DNA of 64,000 bases from Hymenobacter armeniacus (GCF_014699055.1 NZ_JACXAC010000004.1:186001-250000); one strand, 5' to 3'. Shown: positions 10,436-19,126, counted from the first letter of the stretch. Numbers and translations: made by a program. Notes: generated by a model not told the origin, from the sequence alone.

Positions 10436-11275
10436 ATGCCGCATTCCACCAACGACCACCGCGCCGATTCCTGGGAGGACTTGCAGCGCCTGCTGTTCCA
10501 GAACACCTGGGACGGGCGCATTGGGCGGTTTCGCTCGCCGTTTGTGTACCGAGGCAGCCGCTCGCGCCATTACCTGCTCAATACCAGCCTGCAACGCCTC
10601 GGCGGCGAATACCACCGCCTGGAGCACCACCTGCTGCGCAACTTCCGCAAATACGCCCGCGACACGCCCATGCAGGCCGCCGGCGCCAGCACTTGGGACT
10701 GGCTGGCCCTGGCCCAGCACCACGGCCTGCCCACCCGCCTGCTCGACTGGACGTACTCGCCCTACGTGGCCCTGCACTTCGCCACCGACGACCTCGACGC
10801 CTACCACGAAGACGGCATCGTGTGGGCCCTGAACTACGTGAAAGCCGCCGAGCACCTGCCCGAACGCCTGCGCCAGGCCCTGCGCCAGGAGGGGTCCAAC
10901 GTCTTCACCTCCGAACTGCTGCAACCCGTGAGCAGCAGCCTGCACGACCTAGAGCAGCTGCAGGCCGAGCCCTACGTGCTGTTTCTGGAGCCGCCCAGCC
11001 TCGATGCCCGCATCGTGCACCAGTACGCCTTGTTTTCGCTGATGAGCACCGCCCAAAGCGTGCTGCACGACTGGCTGGCCGACCGCCCCGAACTGTATTT
11101 CCGCATCATCATCCCGGCCGAGCTGAAGTGGGAAGTGCGCGACAAGCTCGACCAAGCCAACATCACCGAGCGGGTGCTGCTGCCCGGCCTCGGTGGCCTC
11201 AGCCGCTGGCTGCACCGGCACTACTCGCCCCGCACCGATGGCCGTAGCTTCTTGGATGAGAACGAGATGCGGTGA
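10436..11275 (+). CDS. FRG-domain protein
   Basis: A 279-residue protein (ATG at 10436) whose N-terminal half is an FRG domain: YRGSRSRHYLLNTSLQR, then LALAQHHGLPTRLLDWTYSP and ALHFATDD, the conserved core of that family. FRG domains are of unknown biochemical function; they occur mainly in mobile and defence-associated genes, usually alone or with an effector domain. Here the remaining ~100 residues show no recognisable second domain. The gene has palindromes on both sides (10285-10383 and 11283-11342) and no partner gene. A -7-like TATCTTCG ends only five bases before the ATG, hinting at a very short leader. Confidence 0.85.
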   Translation: MPHSTNDHRADSWEDLQRLLFQNTWDGRIGRFRSPFVYRGSRSRHYLLNTSLQRLGGEYHRLEHHLLRNFRKYARDTPMQAAGASTWDWLALAQHHGLPTRLLDWTYSPYVALHFATDDLDAYHEDGIVWALNYVKAAEHLPERLRQALRQEGSNVFTSELLQPVSSSLHDLEQLQAEPYVLFLEPPSLDARIVHQYALFSLMSTAQSVLHDWLADRPELYFRIIIPAELKWEVRDKLDQANITERVLLPGLGGLSRWLHRHYSPRTDGRSFLDENEMR

Positions 11276-11282
11276 TTTAGCT

Positions 11283-11342
11283 AGCAGTGAACAGTGAGCA
11301 AGGGATATTTTGTTTCAATTACTCGCTGCTTACTGTTCACTG
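11283..11342. repeat. Intergenic inverted repeat (CAGTGAACAGT words)
   Basis: CAGTGAACAGTGAGCA on the left pairs imperfectly with TGCTTACTGTTCACTG on the right. It lies exactly between the convergent FRG and hrpB genes, where it may act as a shared terminator. Confidence 0.75.
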
Positions 11343-11345
11343 AAT

Positions 11346-13952
11346 TTATTGCCCTAGTCGCTTTTTGGTCAGTTTGGTGGGAATGTGCTCCATCGGCTTA
11401 TCCGGCCAGGGATGCTTGGGGTAGCGGCCCTTTAAATCCTTGCGCACTTCGAAATACCCTTTTTCCCAAAAGCTGCGCAGGTCGCGCGTGACTTGTGCGG
11501 GCCGACCGCCCGGCGACAGCAGGTGCAGCAACAACGGCACCAGCCCGCCCGCCACCGTGGGCGTTTCGGTGAGGCCGAACAGCTCCTGCAGCTTCACCGC
11601 CAGCACGGGCGCGGCGGGGTCGCTGTAGTCGAGGGTGATGTGCGAGCCGCTGGGCACCTCCAGCTCGGCCGGGGCGAGGCGGTCGAGGGCCTGGCGCTGG
11701 GCCCAGCCGCCGGGCAAGCGGGCCAGCAGCGGCTCCGTCAGGTCGAGGCGCTGCACGTCGGCGAGGGTTTTAAGGCCGGCCAGATGCGGGCCCAGCCACT
11801 CGGCCAGCTCCTGGGTCAGCGTCTCCTCGTCGAAGGCGGGCCACGCTTCGGCCGCGCCATCTGCGGCGGTGGGGAAGTGCTGCCGCAGAAACTCCAGGCG
11901 CTGCTGCAGCTGCCGGGCGTAGGCGGTCCAGTTCAGCTTGCTCACACTAGCCTCCTGCAGGTAGTGCAGCAAGGCCGCGGCCACCAGCTCGGCGTTGGGC
12001 TGGCCGATGACTTTTTCGTCGAGCAGCAGGGCGCCGAGGCGCCGCACCCGGCGGCCGGTCACGCGTTGGGCGGCCGGGTCGTAGCGCACTTCGTCGGTAG
12101 TGGTAATCTGGTCGGCAAAGGCCAGCTCCAGCTCGTCTTGTCCCAGCGGTGCCGCCAGCGTAGCCCGCGGGGCCGAGGCCGTGCCCGCCAAGTGTGCCAC
12201 CGCAAAAAACGTGGCCTGCGGGTCGACGTCGGTGGTGTTCAGGCTCACGCGTTGGCCCGTCACGAGGCGCAGCCGGTCGTGGGTTTCGCGCTGGGCCAGC
12301 CGGTCAGGGTAAGCCAGCGCAGTGAGCAGGCCCACGGGCGAATCAGTGAGTGCGCGAGGAGCCGTGGCCGCGGCTTTGCCCAGACGGCCGGTGAGGTTGC
12401 GAGCCACGTCGCGCGCCCGTTGCAGCGTAGCGTGGTGCAAGGCCAGGCCCGGCAGCGGCGGGCGGCCGCTGGCCAGGGCCTCCAGGCGCAAACGCAGGTC
12501 GGGCGGTGCCGGGCGCGTGTCGGTGGGCGAGGCCCAGCGCAGCAAGTCACGCTCGGCCAGCAAGGCAGCCAAGGCGGCCGCCGCGGCCCCGTGTCCCAGC
12601 TCCTGCCCGCGTACCACCAGGTGGCCAAGGCGCGGCGGTAGGCCCAGCGCGGCCAGTTGCCGGCCGTGCGGAGTGGGCTTCGTCGAAGTTGCATCGGTTG
12701 CCAACGCCCCCAGTCGCAACAGCAGGTCGCTGGCCTGAGCAAAGGCGGCCGCCGGCGGCACGTCCAGCCACCGCAGGCCGGCGGGGTCGGCAGTGCCCCA
12801 GAGGGCCAGCTCCAGCGCCAGGCCGCTGAGGTCGGCGGTCTGGATTTCGGGCGGGCGGTGGGCGGGCAGGCTGTGGTGCTCGGCTTCGGTCCAGAGACGG
12901 TAGCAGGTGCCGGGCGCGAGGCGGCCGGCGCGGCCCCGGCGCTGGTCGGCGGCGGCGCGGGCCACGGGCACGGTTTCGAGGGTGGTGAAGCCGGTGCGCG
13001 GCACAAAGCGCGGCACCCGCGCAAAGCCGCCGTCAATCACCACGCGCACGCCCTCAATGGTGAGGCTGGTTTCGGCAATACTGGTGGCGAGGATGACCTT
13101 GCGTCGGCCGCCGCGCACGGGGCGCAGGGCGGCGTCCTGGGCTTCGAGGGGCAGCTCGCCGTGCAGCAGGTGCAAGTCGACGTGGTCGGGCAAGAATTCG
13201 AGCTTGCGGGCGCTGCGCTGCAAATCGGCCACGCCGGGCAGAAACACCAGAATGTCGCCTTCGGCGTGCGCGTTCAAGGCCAGTTTCACCTGGGCCGGCA
13301 CCAGCTCGGCCAGCCGCTCATTGGGCTTGCTGGGCAGGCTCGAAGCCCGGCGCGGGTCGAGGTAGTGCGTTTCGATGGGAAACAAAAAGCCGGCCGACGA
13401 CACCACCGGCGCGGGCAGCCACTGCCCCAGTCGCTGCGCTTCCAGCGTCGCGCTCATGATGAGAATGCGTAAATCATCGCGCAGCACGGCTTGCGCGTCC
13501 AGCGCCAGCGCCAGGCCCAGGTCGGCGTTGAGGCTGCGCTCGTGAAACTCGTCAAACACCACGGCCGCTACGCCTTCCAGGGCCGGGTCGTCCTGAATCA
13601 TGCGGGTGAGAATGCCCTCCGTGATGACTTCCACGCGGGTTTCGGCGCTCACTTTGCTGTCGAGCCGCACGCGGTAGCCGATGGTGCGGCCCACGGGTTC
13701 GCCCAGCAGCTGGGCCAGGCGGGCCGCCGCGCCGCGCACGGCCAGCTGGCGCGGCTCCAGCACCAGAATTTTATCCTGCGGGGCGCGCCACTCGGCGGCC
13801 AGCAGCTCCAACGGCACCACGGTGGTTTTGCCGGCGCCGGGCGGGGCTTCCAGCACCACGCGGCGATTGGCCGCCAGCGCTGCCCGCAAGGCAGGCAGCG
13901 CCGCGAGAATGGGCAAGTCGGGCAGCGGCGGCAAAACGAAGGCAGGGTTCAC
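11346..13952 (-). CDS. hrpB: ATP-dependent helicase HrpB
   Basis: An 868-residue DExH helicase. Walker A (EAPPGAGKTT), motif II in the HrpB form DEFHERSLNADLGLA, motif III (MSATLE) and motif VI (QRRGRAGR) are present in order in the first ~380 residues, followed by helicase-associated domains and the HrpB-specific C-terminus (FWEKGYFEVRKDLKGRYPKH). HrpB is a DEAH-family nucleic-acid helicase found in many bacteria; its physiological role is poorly defined. The only plausible start is GTG at 13952. Confidence 0.95.
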   Translation of the reverse strand: MNPAFVLPPLPDLPILAALPALRAALAANRRVVLEAPPGAGKTTVVPLELLAAEWRAPQDKILVLEPRQLAVRGAAARLAQLLGEPVGRTIGYRVRLDSKVSAETRVEVITEGILTRMIQDDPALEGVAAVVFDEFHERSLNADLGLALALDAQAVLRDDLRILIMSATLEAQRLGQWLPAPVVSSAGFLFPIETHYLDPRRASSLPSKPNERLAELVPAQVKLALNAHAEGDILVFLPGVADLQRSARKLEFLPDHVDLHLLHGELPLEAQDAALRPVRGGRRKVILATSIAETSLTIEGVRVVIDGGFARVPRFVPRTGFTTLETVPVARAAADQRRGRAGRLAPGTCYRLWTEAEHHSLPAHRPPEIQTADLSGLALELALWGTADPAGLRWLDVPPAAAFAQASDLLLRLGALATDATSTKPTPHGRQLAALGLPPRLGHLVVRGQELGHGAAAAALAALLAERDLLRWASPTDTRPAPPDLRLRLEALASGRPPLPGLALHHATLQRARDVARNLTGRLGKAAATAPRALTDSPVGLLTALAYPDRLAQRETHDRLRLVTGQRVSLNTTDVDPQATFFAVAHLAGTASAPRATLAAPLGQDELELAFADQITTTDEVRYDPAAQRVTGRRVRRLGALLLDEKVIGQPNAELVAAALLHYLQEASVSKLNWTAYARQLQQRLEFLRQHFPTAADGAAEAWPAFDEETLTQELAEWLGPHLAGLKTLADVQRLDLTEPLLARLPGGWAQRQALDRLAPAELEVPSGSHITLDYSDPAAPVLAVKLQELFGLTETPTVAGGLVPLLLHLLSPGGRPAQVTRDLRSFWEKGYFEVRKDLKGRYPKHPWPDKPMEHIPTKLTKKRLGQ

Positions 13953-14040
13953 CCGGCAAAATTACGCCCTGAACCAGCGGGAGCGGCGGATAAGAAGCGG
14001 GCGGGGCATCTGCTGCAACGGGAAATGATTGAAACGGCGC

Positions 14041-14048
14041 TACGTTTG
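14041..14048 (+). promoter_or_regulatory. Bacteroidota -7 element
   Basis: TACGTTTG fits TAnnTTTG and lies 26 bases before the ATG of the HEAGH-containing hypothetical gene. No convincing -33 element is seen. Confidence 0.5.
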
Positions 14049-14074
14049 GTTTGCAGCCGCTTCTCACTTCTGCC

Positions 14075-14593
14075 ATGCCCGACAACCACCCTGCCCCCCG
14101 CTCCGCCGATGCGGCAGCCCTTGCCCACCTGCCTGCCATGCGGCAGTTTTTGGCCGAGATTGGCATTCCAACTCAAGAAGCTGAGTTGACTGCCGATACC
14201 TTCCTGCCCGGCATTCTTATCGAAAGCGGCGGTTTGCTCATCGACCTTGCCAAGCTGCTTTACCCCGGCGACATCCTGCACGAGGCGGGCCACCTGTCCG
14301 TGACGCCCGCTGCCGAGCGTGCCCGGCTGTCGGGCAACGTGATGGCCGGCAAGCCCGAGCAGGCCGGGACCGACGGCGATGAAATCGTGGCCATGCTCTG
14401 GTCGTACGCCGCCGCCCGGGCCATTGGCGTGCCGCCCGAAGTCGTGTTTCACCCCGCCGGCTACCGAGACAGCAGTGTTTGGATGCTGGAAAATTTCAGG
14501 CAGGGCATCTTCCCCGGCCTGCCCTTGCTGGTGTGGATGGACCTGACGACCACCGAGGCCTTCCCGCGCATGACGCGCTGGCTGCGCGCGTAA
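14075..14593 (+). CDS. Hypothetical protein with HEAGH motif
   Basis: A 172-residue protein that I cannot assign to a named family. It starts at ATG 14075; a TTG eight codons earlier lies at or before the likely transcription start. Residues 69-73 read HEAGH, an HExxH zinc-site pattern, in the context YPGDILHEAGHLSV, and a conserved-looking DGDEIVAMLW (Glu103) follows about 30 residues later, where a third ligand could sit. There is no signal peptide or membrane segment. A small cytoplasmic metallopeptidase-like fold is possible, but the motif alone does not prove activity. The gene converges on the DUF2071 gene with a 7-base gap. Confidence 0.75.
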   Translation: MPDNHPAPRSADAAALAHLPAMRQFLAEIGIPTQEAELTADTFLPGILIESGGLLIDLAKLLYPGDILHEAGHLSVTPAAERARLSGNVMAGKPEQAGTDGDEIVAMLWSYAAARAIGVPPEVVFHPAGYRDSSVWMLENFRQGIFPGLPLLVWMDLTTTEAFPRMTRWLRA

Positions 14594-14600
14594 CGGCCCG

Positions 14601-15389
14601 CTACACCCGCTGCATGGGCCACAGCTCCACGCTCACTGGGCCGCCCGCGTGCACCAGCGGCGCCCCGGCGGGCGTGGGCAGCCCGTGGCTTTCCACCAAT
14701 GTCGACTCGTAGTGCAGCACCTGCGCTGCGCTCAGCGGCCAGGGCTGGTGGGCCACCCGGCCTCGGTAGAGCTTGGTGTGGGCTTTGTTGCTGGCGTAGA
14801 GGCAGTAGCGCTCGGTGAGGAAGAAGGCCAGCGAGCCGGGCTCGGCCGGGGGCAGGGGCGCCCCAATTTTCCAGGTGGCGCGGAAGATGGCGGCCGGCAT
14901 GCGCCCCTGCGTGCGCCGGGCCGTGAACTGGCGCAGCTGCGGGCCAGGGCTGTCCAGGCGCATGGTGGCGCGCAGGTAGGGCAGGTGAAAAAAGGTGCGC
15001 GCCACCCACACGGCCAGCGGACTGGTGGCATCGAGCGAGAAAAACCACACGCCCGGCACGCCGTCGAGGTGCACGTAGGTGCGCACGTTCAGCTCCAGAA
15101 ACTCGTCGGTGCCGGGCGCGGGCGGCGTGAGGCGGGTGCTCACCTTCGACATCTTGAAGGGCACCACCGCCAGCCAGGCCAGGCCGTCGTAGGTGTCGAC
15201 GCGGAGGCGGGGCGGCAGCAGCGGCTGCAACAGCGCCGCCGGCACCGGCCAGTGCATAAACAGCAGGTCGCTCCACTGCTGGCGCAGCAGCGGTGCGCCC
15301 AGAGGCCGCTCGCGCAAGGCCAGGCGAGCCGCCAGGGTGGGGGCGTTGGGGTCGGCAACGCCCAAGGGCGCAAATGCAAAATCGGCCAT
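14601..15389 (-). CDS. YqjF/DUF2071 family protein
   Basis: A 262-residue protein (ATG at 15389) typical of the DUF2071 (YqjF) family: LLFMHWPVPAALLQPLLP near the N-terminus, DTYDGLAWLAVVPF, then ELNVRTYVHLDGVPGVWFFS and YCLYAS. These proteins resemble acetoacetate-decarboxylase-like folds and have no settled function. It is cytoplasmic, with no signal peptide, and lies upstream of no obvious partner. Confidence 0.88.
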   Translation of the reverse strand: MADFAFAPLGVADPNAPTLAARLALRERPLGAPLLRQQWSDLLFMHWPVPAALLQPLLPPRLRVDTYDGLAWLAVVPFKMSKVSTRLTPPAPGTDEFLELNVRTYVHLDGVPGVWFFSLDATSPLAVWVARTFFHLPYLRATMRLDSPGPQLRQFTARRTQGRMPAAIFRATWKIGAPLPPAEPGSLAFFLTERYCLYASNKAHTKLYRGRVAHQPWPLSAAQVLHYESTLVESHGLPTPAGAPLVHAGGPVSVELWPMQRV

Positions 15390-15460
15390 AAGTAGAAGCG
15401 TTGTTCTCCTACAACGGATTCAGGCCCCAAACGATTACGGCGCGTGGCGGGGCGCCGCCG

Positions 15461-15793
15461 TCAGTAGGTCGGAAACGTGGGGTCTACCTGTTCGGCCCAG
15501 GCCGCCACGCCGCCGCGCAGGTTCAGCACGTTGGTGCGGCCCAGGCGCTGGCGCAGGTAGCCCGCGGCCTGGCCCGAGCGCACGCCGTGGTGGCAGATGA
15601 CAATTACGGGGCCTACCTCCCGAATTTCGGTGGTGCGGCGCGTGAACTTGCTCAGGGGCACGAGCTGGCTGCCGGGCAGGTGGCAGTAGTCATATTCTTC
15701 GGGTTCGCGCACGTCGATGAGCTGCAGGTCGTGGCCGGCTTGCAGGCGGCGGTGCAGTTCGGCGGCGGTTATTTCCAGCGGGGCGCTTTCCAT
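15461..15793 (-). CDS. Rhodanese-like domain protein
   Basis: A 110-residue single rhodanese domain. The DVREPEEYDYCHLPGS segment and the active-site loop CHHGVRS (cysteine first) are intact, so sulfurtransferase activity is plausible. Small stand-alone rhodaneses shuttle persulfide sulfur in cofactor or stress metabolism. It begins with ATG at 15793 and is divergent from pnuC. Confidence 0.9.
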   Translation of the reverse strand: MESAPLEITAAELHRRLQAGHDLQLIDVREPEEYDYCHLPGSQLVPLSKFTRRTTEIREVGPVIVICHHGVRSGQAAGYLRQRLGRTNVLNLRGGVAAWAEQVDPTFPTY

Positions 15794-15861
15794 GGCAGGG
15801 CGTTAGAGGGCGCAAAAGTAGGGGAGGGGCTCTACCTTGCGGCCTCGCTTGTTTCTGTTCC

Positions 15862-16485
15862 GTGGCTGCACTGCTTTTGTTTGATGTTTTGACGGCGGTC
15901 CGGGTCGCCGTTCAGTCGTCCTCCCCGCTGGAGGTGGCGGCGGTGGTCACCGGGGCGGCCTGCGTGTGGCTGGCGGCCCGCAATTCCATCTGGAATTTCC
16001 CCGTGGGCGTCGTCAACGGCATTCTTTACCTGGTGGTGTTCTGGCAAAGCCGGCTCTACTCCGACGCCGGCCTGCAGCTGGCCTTCATTGCCTTGCTGAT
16101 ATATGGGTGGGTGAAGTGGTTGCGCAAAGCCACGGGGCCGGAGCTGCCCATCACGCGCACGCCCCGCCGGCTGGCGGTGTGGCTGGGCGTGGCAGGCGTG
16201 CTGTACGCGGGGGTAGCAGGCGTATTATTGGTGACGTACACCAATGCCGCGCTGCCCTACTGGGACAGCACCACCACGGCCATCAGCCTGGTGGCCCAGC
16301 TGCTGTTGTCGCGCCGCCACCTCGAAAACTGGCTGCTTTGGATTGGGGTCGACGTGGCCTACGTGGGCATGTACTGGCACCGCGACCTCTACCTCACCAG
16401 CGGCCTCTACGTGGTGTTTCTGGGGCTGGCGGCCTACGGTTACTGGCAGTGGCGGCGCGAAGTGGCCGCGGTGGTTACTCCTTAA
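15862..16485 (+). CDS. pnuC: Nicotinamide riboside transporter PnuC
   Basis: A 207-residue integral membrane protein with about seven hydrophobic segments. The NFPVGVVNGILYLVVFWQSRLYSDAGLQ stretch and the later NWLLWIGVDVAYVGMY are characteristic of PnuC, which imports nicotinamide riboside by facilitated diffusion, trapped by phosphorylation. The next gene encodes a NadR-type kinase, the expected trapping enzyme, so the two make an NAD-salvage unit. The start is a GTG at 15862; no ATG lies in the right frame near it. Confidence 0.93.
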   Translation: MAALLLFDVLTAVRVAVQSSSPLEVAAVVTGAACVWLAARNSIWNFPVGVVNGILYLVVFWQSRLYSDAGLQLAFIALLIYGWVKWLRKATGPELPITRTPRRLAVWLGVAGVLYAGVAGVLLVTYTNAALPYWDSTTTAISLVAQLLLSRRHLENWLLWIGVDVAYVGMYWHRDLYLTSGLYVVFLGLAAYGYWQWRREVAAVVTP

Positions 16486-16641
16486 GAAGGAAGCAGATAG
16501 TGAAAGAAAAAGGTAATTAAGTCGTGGCTTCCTGCAATCTTTGCCACGCCACACCGCCCGGAGACACCCGCGTTATCCACCCCTAACGACTCCGAGGCGT
16601 CGGCGCCTTTCCCATCCCCGCCGCCCTCTCCACCACCCCCT

Positions 16642-18081
16642 TTGCTGCGCATTTCTTTAACTGGCCCCGAATCAACGGGCAAATCGACGTTGGCTGCCCA
16701 GCTGGCGGCGCACTACGGCACGTCCTTCGCCCCCGAATACGCCCGCGAGTACCTGGCCGAAACCGGCCCGCACTACACCCTGGCCGACTTGGAGGAAATG
16801 GCCCGCGGCCAGCTGCAGGCCGAAGCCGACGCCCTGCGTACGGCCCACCGCGTGGTGTTTTTCGACAGCGACCTGCTGGTGATAAAAATCTGGGCCGAGC
16901 ACGCCTTCGGCACCTGCCCCGAGTGGATACTGCGCCAGATTGATGAGCAGCAGTATGATTTGGTGCTGCTCATGGGCGTCGACATGCCCTGGCAACCCGA
17001 CCCCCTGCGCGAGCACCCCCACCTGCGCCAGCAGTTCTACGACCTATACCAGCGCGAACTGCGGGACCGCATGTCCAACTTTGCCGAAATTTCGGGGCCG
17101 CCCGCCCGCCGGTTTGCCCAGGCGCGCTTCCTCGTGGATGAGCTCCTGCACGCCGCCGAACGCCGTATTTCATCGCCAGAAGTTTTGTTGCCCACCGCCA
17201 CCATGCCCACCTACACCCTGCGCACGCCGCACTGCCAAGCCGTGTTTGCCGCCCACGGCGCCGAGCTCACCAGCCTCGTCACCACCGCCCACCACCTAGA
17301 ATACATCTGGCCCGGCGACCCCGCCGTGTGGGCCCGCCACGCGCCCGTGCTGTTTCCGCTGGTGGGCCGCCTGCCCAACGACGCCTACCACTACGAAGGG
17401 CGCGACTACAAACTGCCCCAGCACGGCTTCGCCCGCGACCAAGAATTTGCGGTGCTACGCCACAACGATACCGAGCTGGTGTTTCAGCTGCGGCACGACG
17501 AGGCCACCCAAACGGTGTTTCCGTTTGCCTTTGAGCTCACCATCACCTACACCCTGCGCGACGCCCAGCTCACCGTGCGCTGGGACGTGCGCAACCCCGC
17601 CGAAAACCAGCCGCTGCTGTTCAGCATCGGCGCGCACCCGGCGGTGCGCTGCCCCCTGCTGCCCGACGAGTCTTTCGACGACTATTTCTTCCAGTTCGAC
17701 CACCCCGTGACCCTGGAGCGCCACCTGCTTCGGGGCGGCCTGCTCACGGGCCAGACCGCGCCCGTGCTGAACGACGAGCAGGAACTGCCGCTCAGCTACG
17801 CGCTTTTCGCCGACGACGCCCTGGTGTTCAAGCACTACGACTTCACGAGCCTCACGCTGCGCTCGCGCAAGTCGGAGCGGTTCGTGCGCTTTCAGTTCGA
17901 CGGCTTTCCCTACCTGGGCCTTTGGACCAAAGGGCCCGGCGCGGGCTTTGTGTGCGTGGAGCCCTGGCACGGCGTGGCCAGCCCCGACGGCGCCCCCGGC
18001 GAACTGCGCGACAAGGAAGGCATCCTGACCCTGGAGCCGGGCCAGGTGTTCACGGCCGCCTACACCATTGAGGTGGGCTAG
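16642..18081 (+). CDS. NadR-like ribosylnicotinamide kinase fused to aldose-1-epimerase-family domain
   Basis: One uninterrupted 479-residue frame encodes two proteins that are normally separate. Residues 1-~180 are a NadR-type kinase: Walker A GPESTGKST, then APEYAREYL, FFDSDLLVIKIW and a C-terminal HAAERR helix; it should phosphorylate nicotinamide riboside delivered by PnuC upstream. From residue 188 (MPTYTLRTP, ATG at 17203) an aldose-1-epimerase-like protein follows, with GAHPAVRCPL and VCVEPWHGV holding the usual His and Glu. No stop codon separates them. It may be a true fusion, or translation may also initiate at 17203. The start is TTG at 16642; the frame is open back to 16504 without ATG or GTG. 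Confidence 0.85.
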   Translation: MLRISLTGPESTGKSTLAAQLAAHYGTSFAPEYAREYLAETGPHYTLADLEEMARGQLQAEADALRTAHRVVFFDSDLLVIKIWAEHAFGTCPEWILRQIDEQQYDLVLLMGVDMPWQPDPLREHPHLRQQFYDLYQRELRDRMSNFAEISGPPARRFAQARFLVDELLHAAERRISSPEVLLPTATMPTYTLRTPHCQAVFAAHGAELTSLVTTAHHLEYIWPGDPAVWARHAPVLFPLVGRLPNDAYHYEGRDYKLPQHGFARDQEFAVLRHNDTELVFQLRHDEATQTVFPFAFELTITYTLRDAQLTVRWDVRNPAENQPLLFSIGAHPAVRCPLLPDESFDDYFFQFDHPVTLERHLLRGGLLTGQTAPVLNDEQELPLSYALFADDALVFKHYDFTSLTLRSRKSERFVRFQFDGFPYLGLWTKGPGAGFVCVEPWHGVASPDGAPGELRDKEGILTLEPGQVFTAAYTIEVG

Positions 18082-18113
18082 TTCGACGACGAGTTTATCC
18101 GGTTCTTATTGCC

Positions 18114-18569
18114 ATGCCCAGCGCCGTTGCCATTCGCCCCATTGCGCCCGCCGCTACCTACGCCCTGCGGCATCAGGTGCTCTGGCCCGACAAGCCGCTG
18201 GAATACGTCAAACTTGCGGACGACCACGCCGGGCACCATTTCGGGGCCTTCCGGCGGGGCGAGCTGGTGGCCGTCATCTCCCTGTTTGTGACGGGGGCGG
18301 AGGCCCGTTTTCGCAAGTTTGCCACCCGCCCCGACTGCCAGCGGCAGGGCGTGGGCAGCGCCCTGCTGCGCCGCACGTTTACGGAAGCGCAGCGGCTGGG
18401 AGCCCGGCACATCTGGTGCGATGCCCGGCAGGACAGCGCCGGGTTTTATGCGCGCTTCGGCCTGCGGCCCGAAGGCGAAATTTTTTACAAAGGCCCCATC
18501 CCGTACGTGCGCATGGCCGGCCAGCTGCAGGAGCTGGCCGGCCATGAAGCAGACGGAAACCCGGCATAA
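18114..18569 (+). CDS. GNAT-family N-acetyltransferase
   Basis: A 151-residue acetyltransferase (ATG at 18114). The acetyl-CoA-binding motif A is visible as RKFATRPDCQRQGVGSALL, followed by GARHIWCDARQDSAGFYARFGL and KGPIPYVRM, as in the YjdJ/ElaA-like group of small GNATs. The acceptor substrate is unknown. It follows the NadR-epimerase gene after 32 bases and could be co-transcribed. Confidence 0.9.
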   Translation: MPSAVAIRPIAPAATYALRHQVLWPDKPLEYVKLADDHAGHHFGAFRRGELVAVISLFVTGAEARFRKFATRPDCQRQGVGSALLRRTFTEAQRLGARHIWCDARQDSAGFYARFGLRPEGEIFYKGPIPYVRMAGQLQELAGHEADGNPA

Positions 18570-18575
18570 GGACCA

Positions 18576-18800
18576 CTACACGCCGATGCGGCGGCGGTTG
18601 TACTCGGGCTCCCAGTCATTGATGGGGCGCGAGATGCCGGGCGGCAGGTCGAGGTCGGGCAGGCCGGGGTCGTGCGGTTCGCCGCCGTCGTCGTCGCCGT
18701 CGTGGGGCGGGGGTGGGGGCAGCACACGCCGCCGACGCGGCATGACCAGCACGAACAGGAAAAAGGCGCAAAAGGCGACGGCGTAGACGAGGCTGAACAT
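18576..18800 (-). CDS. Small single-pass membrane protein, unknown function
   Basis: A 74-residue protein (ATG at 18800) with one N-terminal membrane helix (about residues 3-20), a basic PRRRR stop-transfer, and a proline/aspartate-rich soluble tail (PPPPPHDGDDDGG ... RPINDWEPEYNRR). I do not recognise a family. The layout of helix, basic cluster and acidic tail is coherent, so it is likely a real gene. It converges on the GNAT gene with a 6-base gap. Confidence 0.6.
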   Translation of the reverse strand: MFSLVYAVAFCAFFLFVLVMPRRRRVLPPPPPHDGDDDGGEPHDPGLPDLDLPPGISRPINDWEPEYNRRRIGV

Positions 18801-18952
18801 GGCAAAAACGACTTGAGCGGTGCGGAATCCTACAACGCAGGCGCGCGGCCCGGCGTTGCGCGGCCGACGTCCCTAAATTAACTGACAGTCAGTAAACGTC
18901 CGCGCTTCGGGCGTGCGGAACGAGAAAAAAAGATGGCGGGCGCCCCGGGTGT

Positions 18953-18960
18953 TACCTTTG
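18953..18960 (+). promoter_or_regulatory. Bacteroidota -7 element driving the TPP riboswitch
   Basis: TACCTTTG matches TAnnTTTG. Transcription would start about 6-7 bases downstream, which is right where the riboswitch begins. Confidence 0.7.
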
Positions 18961-18965
18961 CGGCA

Positions 18966-19052
18966 TGTTTAGGGGTGCTGCGGTTGAGGTCAACCGCGGC
19001 TGAGATGATACCCATCGAACCTGAACCGGGTAATGCCGGCGCAGGGAACAAA
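18966..19052 (+). promoter_or_regulatory. TPP (thiamine pyrophosphate) riboswitch
   Basis: The conserved blocks of the THI-box appear in order: AGGGGTGC, CTGAGATGATACCC, GAACCTGA, CGGGTAATGCCGGCG and AGGGAA. An extra perfect hairpin, GCGGTTGA/TCAACCGC, forms the variable P3a arm. Downstream lie GC-rich complementary segments and the U-rich TCTTTTCCTTTTTTG just before the TTG start of the receptor gene, suitable for either termination or start-site masking. It places the TonB receptor under thiamine control. Confidence 0.93.
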
Positions 19053-19126
19053 CAATCCGCGGACGTTTCCGCCGCCGCTCCGACCCCTGGGGCGACGGCG
19101 CGTTCCACTTATAGTCTTTTCCTTTT

